NCBI GenBank assembly: GCA_945860285.1
Contig: CAMAQB010000022.1
Span: 1-41,113 of the forward strand
DNA length: 41,113 bases
From: Akkermansia muciniphila
GTDB taxonomy: Bacteria > Verrucomicrobiota > Verrucomicrobiia > Verrucomicrobiales > Akkermansiaceae
Reading direction: 5' to 3'
In this document: one piece after another, positions 8,724-17,329 of the stretch
Numbering within the stretch: position 1 is the first letter of the stretch
How the letters are laid out: each line of letters opens with the position of its first letter
Notes under the pieces: generated by a model
What the model saw: the letters and a program-made list of their open reading frames with translations, nothing else
Told to the model about the DNA's origin: nothing
Databases searched by the model: none
Position numbers and translations under genes: made by a program

Positions 8724-8768
8724 CATCCCGACGGGATGATCCTTGCATAGCCGTAGGTGAAACCTACG
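8724..8768. repeat. REP-like double hairpin
   Basis: Two perfect hairpins in close succession: CATCCCG-A-CGGGATG (8724-8738) and CGTAGGT-GAA-ACCTACG (8752-8768), separated by 13 bp. This paired arrangement resembles dispersed intergenic REP-type repeats known in many bacteria. It sits between a MITE-like element and a transposase remnant. Confidence 0.6.
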
Positions 8769-9030
8769 ATTGCTAGGAATTTGCTTTTAGGGTTGATGTG
8801 CAGGGAAGAGAAAATGAGAGGGGGCGAAGAGCGGGGAAAAGGGGTAATTTTGTGAAGTTGAAACGCTGCAATCTGAAATTATCGAGTGAGGAGAGTGCTC
8901 CAGAGGCCGGTTTGGCGGAATTCACGGTAATTTTCAACCTCCGCGCGCGTAGCTCTCCCGCCCGCTTTTGCAAAATTTTTTGCAGCAGATTTTTTTGCAG
9001 CGATTTTTCGGCGGTTGGGCTTTTTGCCTT

Positions 9031-9546
9031 TCAGCTGGATTCGAGAACCAAGGTGCGTCCGTCGTCCAGTTGGATTTCTGGTGCCCGCCACGTATGGCGC
9101 TGGTCCAAGCCGTCAGGATCGGGATTTGATGGATTCCGGAGACGGTTGAACCAGTCGAGGTTCGGTTCGTCGTCGGGGATCCACTCCTTGATCGCCTGCC
9201 AGGTCGGCTCGATGGGTTCCATGGTTTGATTCACCCGTCCCGCCGGCGGCTTCACCCTTCGGGCTTCGGCTACGCCTGCGTCCAAAACGCCTACAAGCCT
9301 TCGGTGTTTTTCAATTTGCTCGGGGCGTTTTACAGCACCTACGAGTTTCATGGGAGCTTTGCAGCACGGGCATTGGAGCGGGTCGGCTCCCCCTACTTTG
9401 AGGATGAGGTCACGCCAGAGGGGGCGCATGGAGCGGGCGGATTGTTTTGGTGGGGCGGGGACGAGGAGGATTTCCGATTGGGGATTCTGGATTTCCGTTT
9501 GACGATTGTTGATTTTGAATTGTTGATTTGAAGGGGTTCCGTTGCT
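9031..9546 (-). pseudogene. IS91-type transposase, C-terminal remnant
   Basis: The minus frame from 9546 (after an in-frame TAA at 9547-9549) to the stop at 9031 encodes the C-terminal end of an IS91-like (Y2, HUH superfamily) transposase. The first ATG is at 9429. The recognisable part runs APPKQSARSMRPLWRDLILK, then ADPLQCPCCKAPMKLVGAV, the zinc-ribbon-like Cys motif and following strand typical of the IS91 C-terminus, and a tail ETMEPIEPTWQAIKEWIPDD-like region. The catalytic HUH and tyrosine region is missing, so it cannot be active. At the upstream end the frame passes through an AT-rich repeat (9466-9531) of a family that also occurs inside the methylase gene at 21925-25413. Confidence 0.7.
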
Positions 9547-9604
9547 TTACCCAAACGCCCGCCACCTTCGATGGCGCAACGACTTAACCCCTCGGTGTCA
9601 TTTT

Positions 9605-9940
9605 TCATTGGCTCAACACGTCCGCCACAGGCCGTGCCGTTTCGCAATTCCAGCAAACATCAAAACCCGCGGGCACTCCTTCGTGGCAATTCGGACAAGT
9701 CCATTCCTTCTGCTCGGGATTGTTGGCCGCGCTCTCCCGCATCGGCCCCAACAATGCCATGGCGGCATCGTAGTCCTCGTCGCTATCGACGCAAAGCACG
9801 GGGTAGAAGGCCGGACCCTGCAATTCACTGAGCCCCGCGGCATACTCATTGCGAATGTAGGAGGGAATGCCCTCGGCATCGAGGATCGACTTGTAATATC
9901 CGACCATGGCGATATCGTTGCTGCCGAAGATTTCACGCAT
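9605..9940 (-). CDS. DUF2007 domain protein with C-terminal zinc ribbon
   Basis: A 111-residue soluble protein. Residues 1-65 match the DUF2007 pattern (putative signal-transducing fold related to PII-like ferredoxin folds): FGSNDIAMVGYYKSILDAEG, then a strand PVLCVDSDEDYDAAMALL. Residues 82-99 form a zinc ribbon with C82, C85, C96 and C99 (CPNC...CWNC). The family is widespread and its biochemical role unknown. It lies 48 bp downstream of mutL on the same strand and may be cotranscribed with it. The end of the gene abuts the transposase remnant region. Confidence 0.85.
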   Translation of the reverse strand: MREIFGSNDIAMVGYYKSILDAEGIPSYIRNEYAAGLSELQGPAFYPVLCVDSDEDYDAAMALLGPMRESAANNPEQKEWTCPNCHEGVPAGFDVCWNCETARPVADVLSQ

Positions 9941-9988
9941 GGTGGGAGACTAGCATTGTCGCCGGACAAGGCAAGACATTGTCCCGCA

Positions 9989-11785
9989 TCATCGATTGCC
10001 AAATCGTCGCTCCAGTTCGCGAAGGGAAAATTCCGTGAGTGTGGGACGACCATCGGCCGCGCAGTAAGGCAGATCGCAGCGGAACAATTCGTCCAGCAGA
10101 ACCATCGCACCATCGACGCGAGCCAGCTCATTCATGCCTGCTCGTTTTGCCAGAGCGCGGGCCATGCGGTCATAAGCAAGCCGGGCACCGCCTCCGCCTG
10201 CGGAACAATCATCGATGACCTCATTGACAAAGCTCCGCGGATCGGCGACTTGCAGGAAAGCAGGGAAACTGCGGAGTTGCAGCGTGCCGCCACCAAAGTC
10301 GCCGAGTTCCAGGCCGGCTGCGGCAAAGCGGTCATGATTGCGCATCACCAGTTCGTGCTCGCGGGGACCGAGCTCGATCAGGATTGGCACCAACAAGCCC
10401 TGCGTTTCCACCCCTTTCTGCTCGCCCTGAAGAAATCGTTCATAAACAATGCGCTCGCGGGCTGCTCGTGGATCGAACAGCACCAGTCCGTCGGAGCTTT
10501 CCAGAACCACAAAACGGGAGGAAAGAACGCCGAGCAGTCGAAACGACGCCGCTCCGCTGGGGCTGACAGAATGTGGCGGTCGTGTTCCGTCCGCTGCGGG
10601 GAAGGAAAGGTCGGTCTGGGTGGCCGACGGCAGCCAGGAGCGCAGCGAAGGATCGGGGAGCGGAGAATTTTGCTGCGGCAACGCGTTGCGCGGGAACAGA
10701 CTTTTGATCTGCCCAGCGGCGGCGGGAAGATCCTGATTGGTCTGCTGAACTCGCAAGCCGGCCTCCTCCGCGGGCGGAGTAAGATGCCTGCGACGCTCTT
10801 TCAACAATCCCTGCGCGACAGCGAGCGCAACGGCATCGCGCACCTCATGGGGCCGATGAAAGCGCACTTCGCGCTTGGCCGGGTGAACATTGACATCCAC
10901 AAGTTGAGGCTCCATTTCCATCCACAACCAAGCGGCGGGATGCATGCCATCGACAATCCCGCCTTTGAACCCCTCCGCCAGCCCACGGGAGATCGCGGCA
11001 TCTTCAATCGGCCGACCATTGAGAAACACGCACTGGTGACGACGCCCTTTGCGCGCGTGCGCCGCTGGCAGGAGAAATCCTTCCACGGAAAATCCATTGC
11101 CCGCATGAAGGGGAACCGCGATCAGTTCCGCCGATGTTTCCACACCCAGCAAATGCCTCAACCTGTCTCCCCTGCCCGACACCGCAGGCAGGTCGAACAG
11201 TTCATTGCCGTCGCGGCGCAAACGAAATCGCACCTGACAGGCAGCCAGGGCATGGATCCGCACTTCATGCTCGACGTGTGCGGCTTCGGTGCTTTCGGCT
11301 TTCAAAAACTTCCTGCGCGCCGGCACATTGAAGAACAGTTGCTTGACCTCGATCATGGTCCCCGGCGCGGCACCGGCATCCTTGACCTCCTTGAGTTTCC
11401 CGCCATCGACGATCAGTTCCGTCCCGGCGACCGCTCCCTTTTCACAAGTGACCATGCGGAATCGCGAGACACTGGCGATGCTGGGAATCGCCTCACCGCG
11501 AAACCCCAGCGTGCGAATGGAATGCAGATCCCCAGCCTGGCGCATCTTGCTGGTGGCGTGTCGCTCCAGTGACATCATCGCGTCCTCTTTTTCCATGCCG
11601 CAGCCGTCATCGGTGACGCGAATCAGCAGCGATCCACCGCGCTCGACCTCGACGAGAACCTCGCGGGCACCGGCGTCGACCGCATTCTCAAGCAACTCCT
11701 TTACAACGCTCGCCGGCCTTTCCACAACCTCCCCCGCCGCCACCTGGCTGGCGAGAATGTCGGGAAGTATGCGGATTTTGCTCAT
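9989..11785 (-). CDS. mutL: DNA mismatch repair protein MutL
   Basis: MutL couples mismatch recognition by MutS to strand incision and excision. The 598-residue product has a complete GHKL ATPase: E30 and N34 in VKELLENAVDAGA, DDGCGM at 59-64 and GFRGEAIPSIASVSR from 94. The transducer domain includes FLNGRPI (254-260) and VDVNVHPAKREVRFH (297-310). After a proline-rich linker (335-410) comes the dimerisation domain. In place of the endonuclease motif DQHA(X)2E(X)4E it has DPRAARERIVYE (438-449), keeping D, A and both glutamates but changing Q-H to P-R; the C-terminal CPHGRP motif appears as CAADGRP (575-581). It may therefore be a nicking-deficient MutL. Divergent from the sigma factor gene, 92 bp apart. 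Confidence 0.97.
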   Translation of the reverse strand: MSKIRILPDILASQVAAGEVVERPASVVKELLENAVDAGAREVLVEVERGGSLLIRVTDDGCGMEKEDAMMSLERHATSKMRQAGDLHSIRTLGFRGEAIPSIASVSRFRMVTCEKGAVAGTELIVDGGKLKEVKDAGAAPGTMIEVKQLFFNVPARRKFLKAESTEAAHVEHEVRIHALAACQVRFRLRRDGNELFDLPAVSGRGDRLRHLLGVETSAELIAVPLHAGNGFSVEGFLLPAAHARKGRRHQCVFLNGRPIEDAAISRGLAEGFKGGIVDGMHPAAWLWMEMEPQLVDVNVHPAKREVRFHRPHEVRDAVALAVAQGLLKERRRHLTPPAEEAGLRVQQTNQDLPAAAGQIKSLFPRNALPQQNSPLPDPSLRSWLPSATQTDLSFPAADGTRPPHSVSPSGAASFRLLGVLSSRFVVLESSDGLVLFDPRAARERIVYERFLQGEQKGVETQGLLVPILIELGPREHELVMRNHDRFAAAGLELGDFGGGTLQLRSFPAFLQVADPRSFVNEVIDDCSAGGGGARLAYDRMARALAKRAGMNELARVDGAMVLLDELFRCDLPYCAADGRPTLTEFSLRELERRFGNR

Positions 11786-11877
11786 CGGGAACCGCAGTCA
11801 AAGTATGGATCTTTCACCCACCCACCAAGCCATTTTTTGCAACTTATCGCTTTTCAGTGTGTTTGATTTGATGAAGC

Positions 11878-12519
11878 ATGAGGGCAGCAATATCCATGCC
11901 TGGATCCATACCCGAGCAACCATCAGGCCAAGCCAGCAGAATCGAAGCCGACGACTCTGTGGATGTGGCGTTGATGGAGAAAGTCGCCCGGGGCGATGAA
12001 AAGGCGTTTCGTCAATTGATCGAAAGGCATCAACACGCCGTGATCGGCACCGTGGCGCGGATGTTGAGCGACCCGCATGAGGCCGAGGACATCGCCCAGC
12101 AGGTGTTCGTCAGGGTCTGGAACGCAGCGGCAAAGTGGAAACCCGAGGCGAAATTCACAACCTATCTGTTCACCATCGCCCGCAATCTGGTGTTCAATGA
12201 AAGCCGTCGCCGCAGCCGCAAAAAAGAGATTTCCCTCAATCAGCAGGAAGAAAACAATCCTGCGCTGACCCACGCCGATGGCGGCATGCAGCCGGATCAG
12301 CGCATTGAGAAACGGGAATTGCATCAGAGCATCGACCGCGCGATCGCCGCATTGCCCGAACAACAGCGCATGGCGGTGGTCCTGCGCACCTTCGAGGGCC
12401 TGGACTACGAGGACATCGCGCGCGCGCTAGACACCAGCGTTTCCTCGGTTAAAAGCCTGCTGTTTCGCGCCCGAGCCTCCTTGCGGGAGTCACTCAGTGA
12501 CCACTTGGAAAGGGACTGA
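11878..12519 (+). CDS. ECF-type RNA polymerase sigma factor
   Basis: A 213-residue sigma-70 family factor of the extracytoplasmic function class with regions 2 and 4 only. Region 2 is at about residues 38-105, with DPHEAEDIAQQVFVRVWNAA (2.1-2.2) and TTYLFTIARNLVFNESRRRSR (2.3-2.4). Region 4 is at about 150-205: AALPEQQRMAVVLRTFEG, then LDYEDIARALDTSVSSVKSL helix-turn-helix. The N-terminal ~30 residues before DSVDVALMEKVARG are unstructured; the second ATG at 11896 is an equally possible start. No anti-sigma factor is encoded next to it: the 3' end overlaps the convergent dehydroquinate synthase-like gene by 26 bp. Its regulon cannot be deduced. Confidence 0.93.
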   Translation: MRAAISMPGSIPEQPSGQASRIEADDSVDVALMEKVARGDEKAFRQLIERHQHAVIGTVARMLSDPHEAEDIAQQVFVRVWNAAAKWKPEAKFTTYLFTIARNLVFNESRRRSRKKEISLNQQEENNPALTHADGGMQPDQRIEKRELHQSIDRAIAALPEQQRMAVVLRTFEGLDYEDIARALDTSVSSVKSLLFRARASLRESLSDHLERD

Positions 12520-13657
12520 TTGCGGTGTTGTGCATTTCATCGATGCATTGACTGATCCACTCCGCATTCATTTCATTCACATCCACGCCCTTGCCAGGTT
12601 CCTCTAACAACAACACTGTGAGTCGGCCACCGAGGTGTTCGCGAAATTCCTCCAAGCCGGCGAGAATTTCCAGCACGCCATGGGAATTGCGGTGAAGCAG
12701 GGCTTCGTGAAACATCGGCAGTTCCATCGTCTCGAGAACATTGCGGACCCGAACCGCCTCAGCCTCGCCCAGCAAGCCGGCTTTGACCGAGTATTTCACA
12801 TCCAACCACAGTCCGGTCGAAACGGCTGCGGCGTGGGAAAGCTGAAAACCGCTCAGTTGTTCGAGTTTGTGCGCCGCCCAGTGGCCGAAATCCAGGGGTC
12901 GGCTGCTGCCCATTTCAAAAGGATCGCCGCCCGACGCGATATGGCGCGCATGCAGCAACGCCGAGCGCTTCACACACTCCTCGAGCACCGGCTCCTGCAA
13001 CATCGCCAGTTTCACAGCATTGACTTCGATCCATTGGAAAAAATCGGCATCCTTCACCAGAGCCACCTTGATCGCCTCGATCAGACCGTGCCGGGCAACC
13101 TCGGGGTCCTGGCTGCGCAGAAAAAGGAAGTCATTGACCACGGCGTAAGGCACGGAAAAGGAACCGACCCAGTTTTTTTTGCCGAACGCGTTGATGCCGT
13201 TTTTCACACCGACACCGCTGTCATCCTGGGAAAGGGTGGTGGTGGGAAAGCGCAGCAATCGAACTCCACGATGGGCCGTGGCAGCTCCAAACCCCACACA
13301 ATCGAGGAAAGCGCCGCCACCGATGCACAACACGTAAGAGTGCCGGTCGATTTTTTCCTGTTCGATTTTATCCCAAACCGCACGCACCAGCCGGTCATCG
13401 GCTTTCATGGGTTCACCCCCGGCAAGAACCTCCACACCGCAGAGCATCACATTGCCATGGGAAAAATAGCCGAGGATTTTCGATGCCAGGTCGGGCCAGG
13501 CGATGTCCACGGCTTCCTCGATAAATACCAGAACCCGTCGTCCACCGCCTTCCGCCAGCAGATCGTGCAGCAATGAATTGCCCGCGTCAAAAACATCGCG
13601 GGTGAAACACACGCGATGGATGAATGGAACAGCAATGGGTAAATCGTATCTTTCCAT
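12494..13657 (-). CDS. 3-dehydroquinate synthase-like protein, EboD type
   Basis: A 387-residue protein of the dehydroquinate synthase / sugar-phosphate cyclase superfamily (NAD- and metal-dependent). Visible signatures are IGGGAFLDCVGFGAATAHRG (nucleotide-binding region near 110-130), FPTTTLSQDDSGVGVKNGIN (near 137-157), GLIEAIKVALVKD (near 191) and the metal-ligand region DPFEMGSSRPLDFGHWAAHK (near 245-265). The long insert-free SGVGVKNGINAFGKKNWVGSF and EFREHLGGRLTVLLLE blocks fit the EboD branch rather than canonical AroB, from my memory of that family. Ebo clusters take part in export or biosynthesis of metabolites, but no other ebo gene is here. It follows ribF by 88 bp and overlaps the convergent sigma gene by 26 bp. 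The substrate is unknown. Confidence 0.85.
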   Translation of the reverse strand: MERYDLPIAVPFIHRVCFTRDVFDAGNSLLHDLLAEGGGRRVLVFIEEAVDIAWPDLASKILGYFSHGNVMLCGVEVLAGGEPMKADDRLVRAVWDKIEQEKIDRHSYVLCIGGGAFLDCVGFGAATAHRGVRLLRFPTTTLSQDDSGVGVKNGINAFGKKNWVGSFSVPYAVVNDFLFLRSQDPEVARHGLIEAIKVALVKDADFFQWIEVNAVKLAMLQEPVLEECVKRSALLHARHIASGGDPFEMGSSRPLDFGHWAAHKLEQLSGFQLSHAAAVSTGLWLDVKYSVKAGLLGEAEAVRVRNVLETMELPMFHEALLHRNSHGVLEILAGLEEFREHLGGRLTVLLLEEPGKGVDVNEMNAEWISQCIDEMHNTAISPFPSGH

Positions 13658-13745
13658 GAATCAGCGACGCGGTGACTAACCATGATACGTGGGAATTGCC
13701 ACCGTTTCTTCCAAGAAAATACAAATCATCCCGGCTGCGGATTGG

Positions 13746-14666
13746 TTATGAAAAAAACCTGCGCGCCATTTCGGAATCAACGGTGATCTGCGCACGGAGT
13801 TCATCGAGTGAGGCGAATTTCCTTTCATCGCGCAAATGATTCACAAACTCCACTTCGAGCAGAGTGCCATACAAGTCCCCCGAGTAGTCGAACAAATGCA
13901 CTTCCAGCGTATGATTGGCTCCATCCACTGTAGGACGATTTCCCAAATTCGCGACGCCATTCCAGGATTGCTCTTCCAGAAACCCGCGCACCGCCCAAAC
14001 TCCGTCGGGCGGCAGCTGCTCCTCACCGAGAACGACATTGGCCGTGGGAAATCCCAGCGTTCGACCGAGTTGCCGGCCTTCGGCGACGACTCCTTCGACT
14101 CTATACGAGCGACCCAGCATCTCCGCGGCGCGGTTCAACGCACCATCGCGGATGGTCTGCCTGATCCTCGTGCTGCTGATGCGCTCGCCATCGTGCATCA
14201 CCGGGGCGACAGACACGACTTCAAATCCTCGCGCCGCACCCGCCTGCCGCAGCAATGCGACGTCACCCTGGCGGGCCTTGCCGAAACGCCAGTCCTCGCC
14301 CACGGCCAGCGTGGCGATGTTTCTTTCGTCGACCAGCCATTGCAAAAAATCCTCCGCGCTCATATCCGCCAGAGCATGGTTGAATTCAAGCGCGAGCAGG
14401 AAGGCCATGTCCAACCTTCCTAACAAACGGGTTTTGTGTTCGAGCGATGCCAGCAATTGTCGGGGCGCCCGCTCCGGAGCCAGCACGCGGATCGGATGGG
14501 GATCGAAGGTCACCACCCCACAAGAGCCCCCGAGAGCACCCGCCCGCTGCCGGGCCGCGGCGATGACTGCCTGATGGCCGAGATGCACGCCATCAAACAC
14601 ACCCAGTGCCAGGTGCAGCGGCATTGCCATCCGGTTCAAATCTTCCCTGTTTCGCAATAACAACAT
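13746..14666 (-). CDS. ribF: bifunctional riboflavin kinase / FAD synthetase
   Basis: Converts riboflavin to FMN (kinase) and FMN to FAD (adenylyltransferase). At 306 residues it has the usual length. The N-terminal nucleotidyltransferase shows LALGVFDGVHLGHQAVI (residues about 19-35, the HxGH nucleotide-binding motif), VTFDPHPIRVLAP (near 53-65) and ISSTRIRQTIRDG (near 167-179). The C-terminal riboflavin kinase domain shows YRVEGVVAEGRQLGRTLGFP with the GxTxGFPTAN motif (near 200-213) and LEVHLFDYSGDLYG. In a leftward cluster 40 bp after the squalene/phytoene synthase-like gene. An internal ATG at residue 13 or 15 could also be used. Confidence 0.95.
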   Translation of the reverse strand: MLLLRNREDLNRMAMPLHLALGVFDGVHLGHQAVIAAARQRAGALGGSCGVVTFDPHPIRVLAPERAPRQLLASLEHKTRLLGRLDMAFLLALEFNHALADMSAEDFLQWLVDERNIATLAVGEDWRFGKARQGDVALLRQAGAARGFEVVSVAPVMHDGERISSTRIRQTIRDGALNRAAEMLGRSYRVEGVVAEGRQLGRTLGFPTANVVLGEEQLPPDGVWAVRGFLEEQSWNGVANLGNRPTVDGANHTLEVHLFDYSGDLYGTLLEVEFVNHLRDERKFASLDELRAQITVDSEMARRFFS

Positions 14667-14706
14667 CGGTCCGCACTATGGTATGTCATCGGGCTTTCGT
14701 AAACCA

Positions 14707-15630
14707 TCAAAACAACAACGCCTCGGCAAAACAACGGAACACCGTCAGGCGGCTGATTTTGACCCGACCACTCAAATCGGCCCAACTGGCGGAACCCAGT
14801 TTTTCCATGGTCTCCTCGGCGAGCAACGCCGGCAGAACCGATGCCACGCGCAGACGCCTCCCGCGCAATGACGAAGCATAGCGAAAGCCGTCGGCCAGCA
14901 ATTCCCTGGCAATCCCCAGCCACTTGCGATGGGAGATCAACAATTGCTCCTTCTGATCATGCACCGTGGTGCCCGGCAGATAACATCGCCCCGCACCGAC
15001 ATCCTCGGGCAGGTCGCGGAGTATGTTCACCAGTTGCAGAGCGCGACCATAATTTCTCCCCCATATGAGCATTTGTTCCCTGCTTGCATCGCAGAATTTT
15101 TTCCCTTCACTGCAATAGCCAAGTCGGGTCCAGAACACACCGACGCTGCCCGCCACGCGGTCACAGTAGTCCAGCAATTCCCGGTCATCGTGAATTGCCC
15201 CCTCATTGTCGGCATTGGCATTGCCAAAGCGCAGCAAGTCCAGACGCTGGCCGGAGACGATCTCCTGGAAAACGTCCAGGACCAATTCCTGTCTCTCTCC
15301 CGACAAGGCACGATGGCATTCGATCACTTCACCGCAGCGTTCGAGCAGTCGTTTCTCCCCATCACTGCACGATTGCAGCAAAGCCTGGGGTGCCGCAAAT
15401 GATGTGCCGGATTCCACCGCTGCAGAAAATTCATCCAGCGCGCGGATACGCTCCGCAACAGCAATCGCAGACGTATCAGCGATCGTATCACTGGCCCGTG
15501 CGAGCAAATATCCAATGCCCGCCGCATCGCGCATCCCCTCGGGCAACTGACGCAAGCTCAGGTAAAACGAGCGGGAAACCTCCTTCAAAACCGTGGTGCT
15601 CAACGGCGACTGTGAAAAATCCCGATCCAT
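14707..15630 (-). CDS. squalene/phytoene synthase family protein
   Basis: Condenses two prenyl diphosphates head-to-head, giving squalene or phytoene. 307 residues. The first aspartate-rich motif is at residues 45-53 (RASDTIADT, D48 and D52), and the second is ALQLVNILRDLPEDVGAGRC (197-216) with N202, R205, D206, E209 and D210, followed by YLPG. The N-terminus has the substrate-binding SRSFYLSLRQLP. No signal peptide. Product (hopanoid/squalene versus carotenoid) cannot be told from sequence alone, and no desaturase or cyclase is nearby. It starts 6 bp after the stop of the MYG1-like gene, so the two are cotranscribed, and is followed by ribF. Confidence 0.9.
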   Translation of the reverse strand: MDRDFSQSPLSTTVLKEVSRSFYLSLRQLPEGMRDAAGIGYLLARASDTIADTSAIAVAERIRALDEFSAAVESGTSFAAPQALLQSCSDGEKRLLERCGEVIECHRALSGERQELVLDVFQEIVSGQRLDLLRFGNANADNEGAIHDDRELLDYCDRVAGSVGVFWTRLGYCSEGKKFCDASREQMLIWGRNYGRALQLVNILRDLPEDVGAGRCYLPGTTVHDQKEQLLISHRKWLGIARELLADGFRYASSLRGRRLRVASVLPALLAEETMEKLGSASWADLSGRVKISRLTVFRCFAEALLF

Positions 15631-15636
15631 GACTTG

Positions 15637-16506
15637 TCACACCCATGCTGCGGCCAGCAGTTCGCGTAGGCGTTCGACATCGGACGCCGAAGTTTTCGCC
15701 ACAAAACCGCGCGGATGCGCAAAGTGCACATCGTGATGATGCTCGATCATCGTGAAATCGAGCCGCGGGTGATCATTGTTGCGGCTCAATCCGTAGCCCA
15801 TACCACGACGATCCGGATAGATCATCGCCGCGACCTCGGCATCGCGGCCAATGCTGCGCAGATAATGTGACAGCGCGCTGGATGGATCGTCGACAGGCGA
15901 CTCCGTGCGCGGCAAAAACACCGCACAGAATCGTTCCCCGCCTTTTTCCATATCCCAGAAATGCAAATTCCCTTCCAGTTGCTTCAACCTTCCGCGCATG
16001 GCTCCGAGGTAGTGGATCAGGTCGCTACCGATCATATGCATGAGTTCCCAAATGATGTCGCCGGGCTCCAGTCGGGTGGAAACAGCGAAACGACGGAGGA
16101 CGGTGGAATCGATGGAGGATTGCAATTTGCTCAGAATCTCGCGCGGCATGCCGAGCCACTCAGCGGTTTTGACCGGGCCCTTGGTGTCGAACCACTCGGC
16201 TGGCTCCAACCAGTCGCAGAACATCCGGGCATCGTCATAGATCCCGAGATGCATCATCACCAGACTGAGCGCGCAAATCGGCGGAGCATCCGCAGGAAAC
16301 TGATGGTGGTCGAAATTCATCTTTTCGGGCTCGTGGCGGCCACCCACATCAACCACGACCACCGAGAGGTCGTCGAGGTCCTCTTCTCTTGGCTCGCGCC
16401 GGATGACCGGCACCCCGTGAACGGCCACCAGCAGGCAACAGGCGAGAAATTCATCCCTGTGGGCGCTTCCGGGGTGGGTGAGAATCGTGGCAATCATCGC
16501 CGTCAC
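15637..16506 (-). CDS. MYG1/UPF0160 family protein
   Basis: A 289-residue protein of the MYG1 family (DHH-like phosphoesterase relatives; eukaryotic MYG1 is described as a 3'-5' RNA exonuclease). The metal-binding pattern is visible: THPGSAHRDEFLACCLL (near 11-27, HxDE), VVVVDVGGRHEPEKMNFDHHQF (near 48-70, DVGG and DHH). The C-terminal half carries the family's second domain with RRGMGYGLSRNN and a histidine-rich EHHHDVHFAHPRGFVAK, which differs from the usual ending and may be lineage-specific. The ATG at 16494 is an alternative start. First gene of the leftward cluster with squalene/phytoene synthase, ribF and the EboD-like gene; a 215-bp gap separates it from divergent hpf. Confidence 0.85.
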   Translation of the reverse strand: MTAMIATILTHPGSAHRDEFLACCLLVAVHGVPVIRREPREEDLDDLSVVVVDVGGRHEPEKMNFDHHQFPADAPPICALSLVMMHLGIYDDARMFCDWLEPAEWFDTKGPVKTAEWLGMPREILSKLQSSIDSTVLRRFAVSTRLEPGDIIWELMHMIGSDLIHYLGAMRGRLKQLEGNLHFWDMEKGGERFCAVFLPRTESPVDDPSSALSHYLRSIGRDAEVAAMIYPDRRGMGYGLSRNNDHPRLDFTMIEHHHDVHFAHPRGFVAKTSASDVERLRELLAAAWV

Positions 16507-16721
16507 GGTGAAAGGAATTCACCTGTCCGTCAACCAAGGAACCGGAATGCTTGCGAATTTTCATCGATCCACCTGTCGATCCTGGGGCGGAATCCGCGCG
16601 ATTCGTTTTCAGTTCATGGAAAAAATTCCTATTTTTATCATGGCCTTTCGTCTTCTTTCATGCATAGTACCAAGTGGAAAAGGAATGGGTCCGTTTCCGC
16701 AAAACTACAAATACAAAAACA

Positions 16722-17312
16722 ATGCAAACCGCAAATGTGAATCCACCGATCACCATCACCGTACGCCATGAAGATCTGACCCCGTCAATCAAGGAATACG
16801 CTGAAAAGAAAATTGAAAGCCTCCATCTCGATTACCCGAAAATCATTGAGGCCAAGATCGTGCTCGATGTTCAGAAGAACCGCCACGTGGCGGAGATCGT
16901 TCTGTTTTGCGCCAATCACATCACCATCGATGCCCATAGCGAGGACCGCAGCATGTATGCGGCACTGGATGCCACGATCGACAAAATCGCCCGACGCATG
17001 CGCAAGCAGAAGACCCGCTTGATGAAAAAGAGCCGCCCCCACCGCAACGAGTCGATTCGTTATCTGGAGGAAAGGTTTTACAACGAGGAGGCGATGGATC
17101 ACCCCGAGGATTCCGAGCACGATCCCGAACCGTTCATCATCCATCCCGACAACTACAAGTTGCGGACGATGTACAAAGAGGATGCGATCATGGAACTCGA
17201 ACTGGGCGACCGGCCGTTCGTGCTCTACAAATCGGCCCGCCGCGGCTGCCTGAGCATCATTTACCGCCGCAAGGATGGTGAATACGCCTCACTGGACGTG
17301 GGCAAGGAATGA
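16722..17312 (+). CDS. hpf: long-form ribosome hibernation promoting factor
   Basis: Binds the 30S decoding region and drives formation of inactive 100S ribosomes in stationary phase. I start at the ATG at 16722 (MQTANVNPPITITVRHEDL); the frame is open to 16674 but that part is not family-like. Residues 8-105 are the S30AE fold (PITITVRHEDLTPSIKEYAE, IVLDVQKNRHVAEIVLFC, DRSMYAALDATIDKIARRMR). After an acidic linker near 120-145, the C-terminal dimerisation domain follows (residues ~145-196: KLRTMYKEDAIMELELGDRP, VLYKSARRGCLSIIYRRKDG), so this is the long form. 196 residues. A strong hairpin terminator begins 18 bp downstream. Confidence 0.93.
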   Translation: MQTANVNPPITITVRHEDLTPSIKEYAEKKIESLHLDYPKIIEAKIVLDVQKNRHVAEIVLFCANHITIDAHSEDRSMYAALDATIDKIARRMRKQKTRLMKKSRPHRNESIRYLEERFYNEEAMDHPEDSEHDPEPFIIHPDNYKLRTMYKEDAIMELELGDRPFVLYKSARRGCLSIIYRRKDGEYASLDVGKE

Positions 17313-17329
17313 TCTCACAAGCGCCCTTT

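Noticed and set aside
8798-9229. 143-codon plus-strand frame
   Set aside because: Antisense to the IS91-type remnant and low-complexity at its start.
9542-11572. 676-codon plus-strand open frame
   Set aside because: It is the antisense shadow of mutL, which has all MutL motifs on the minus strand; the plus-strand translation has no domain.
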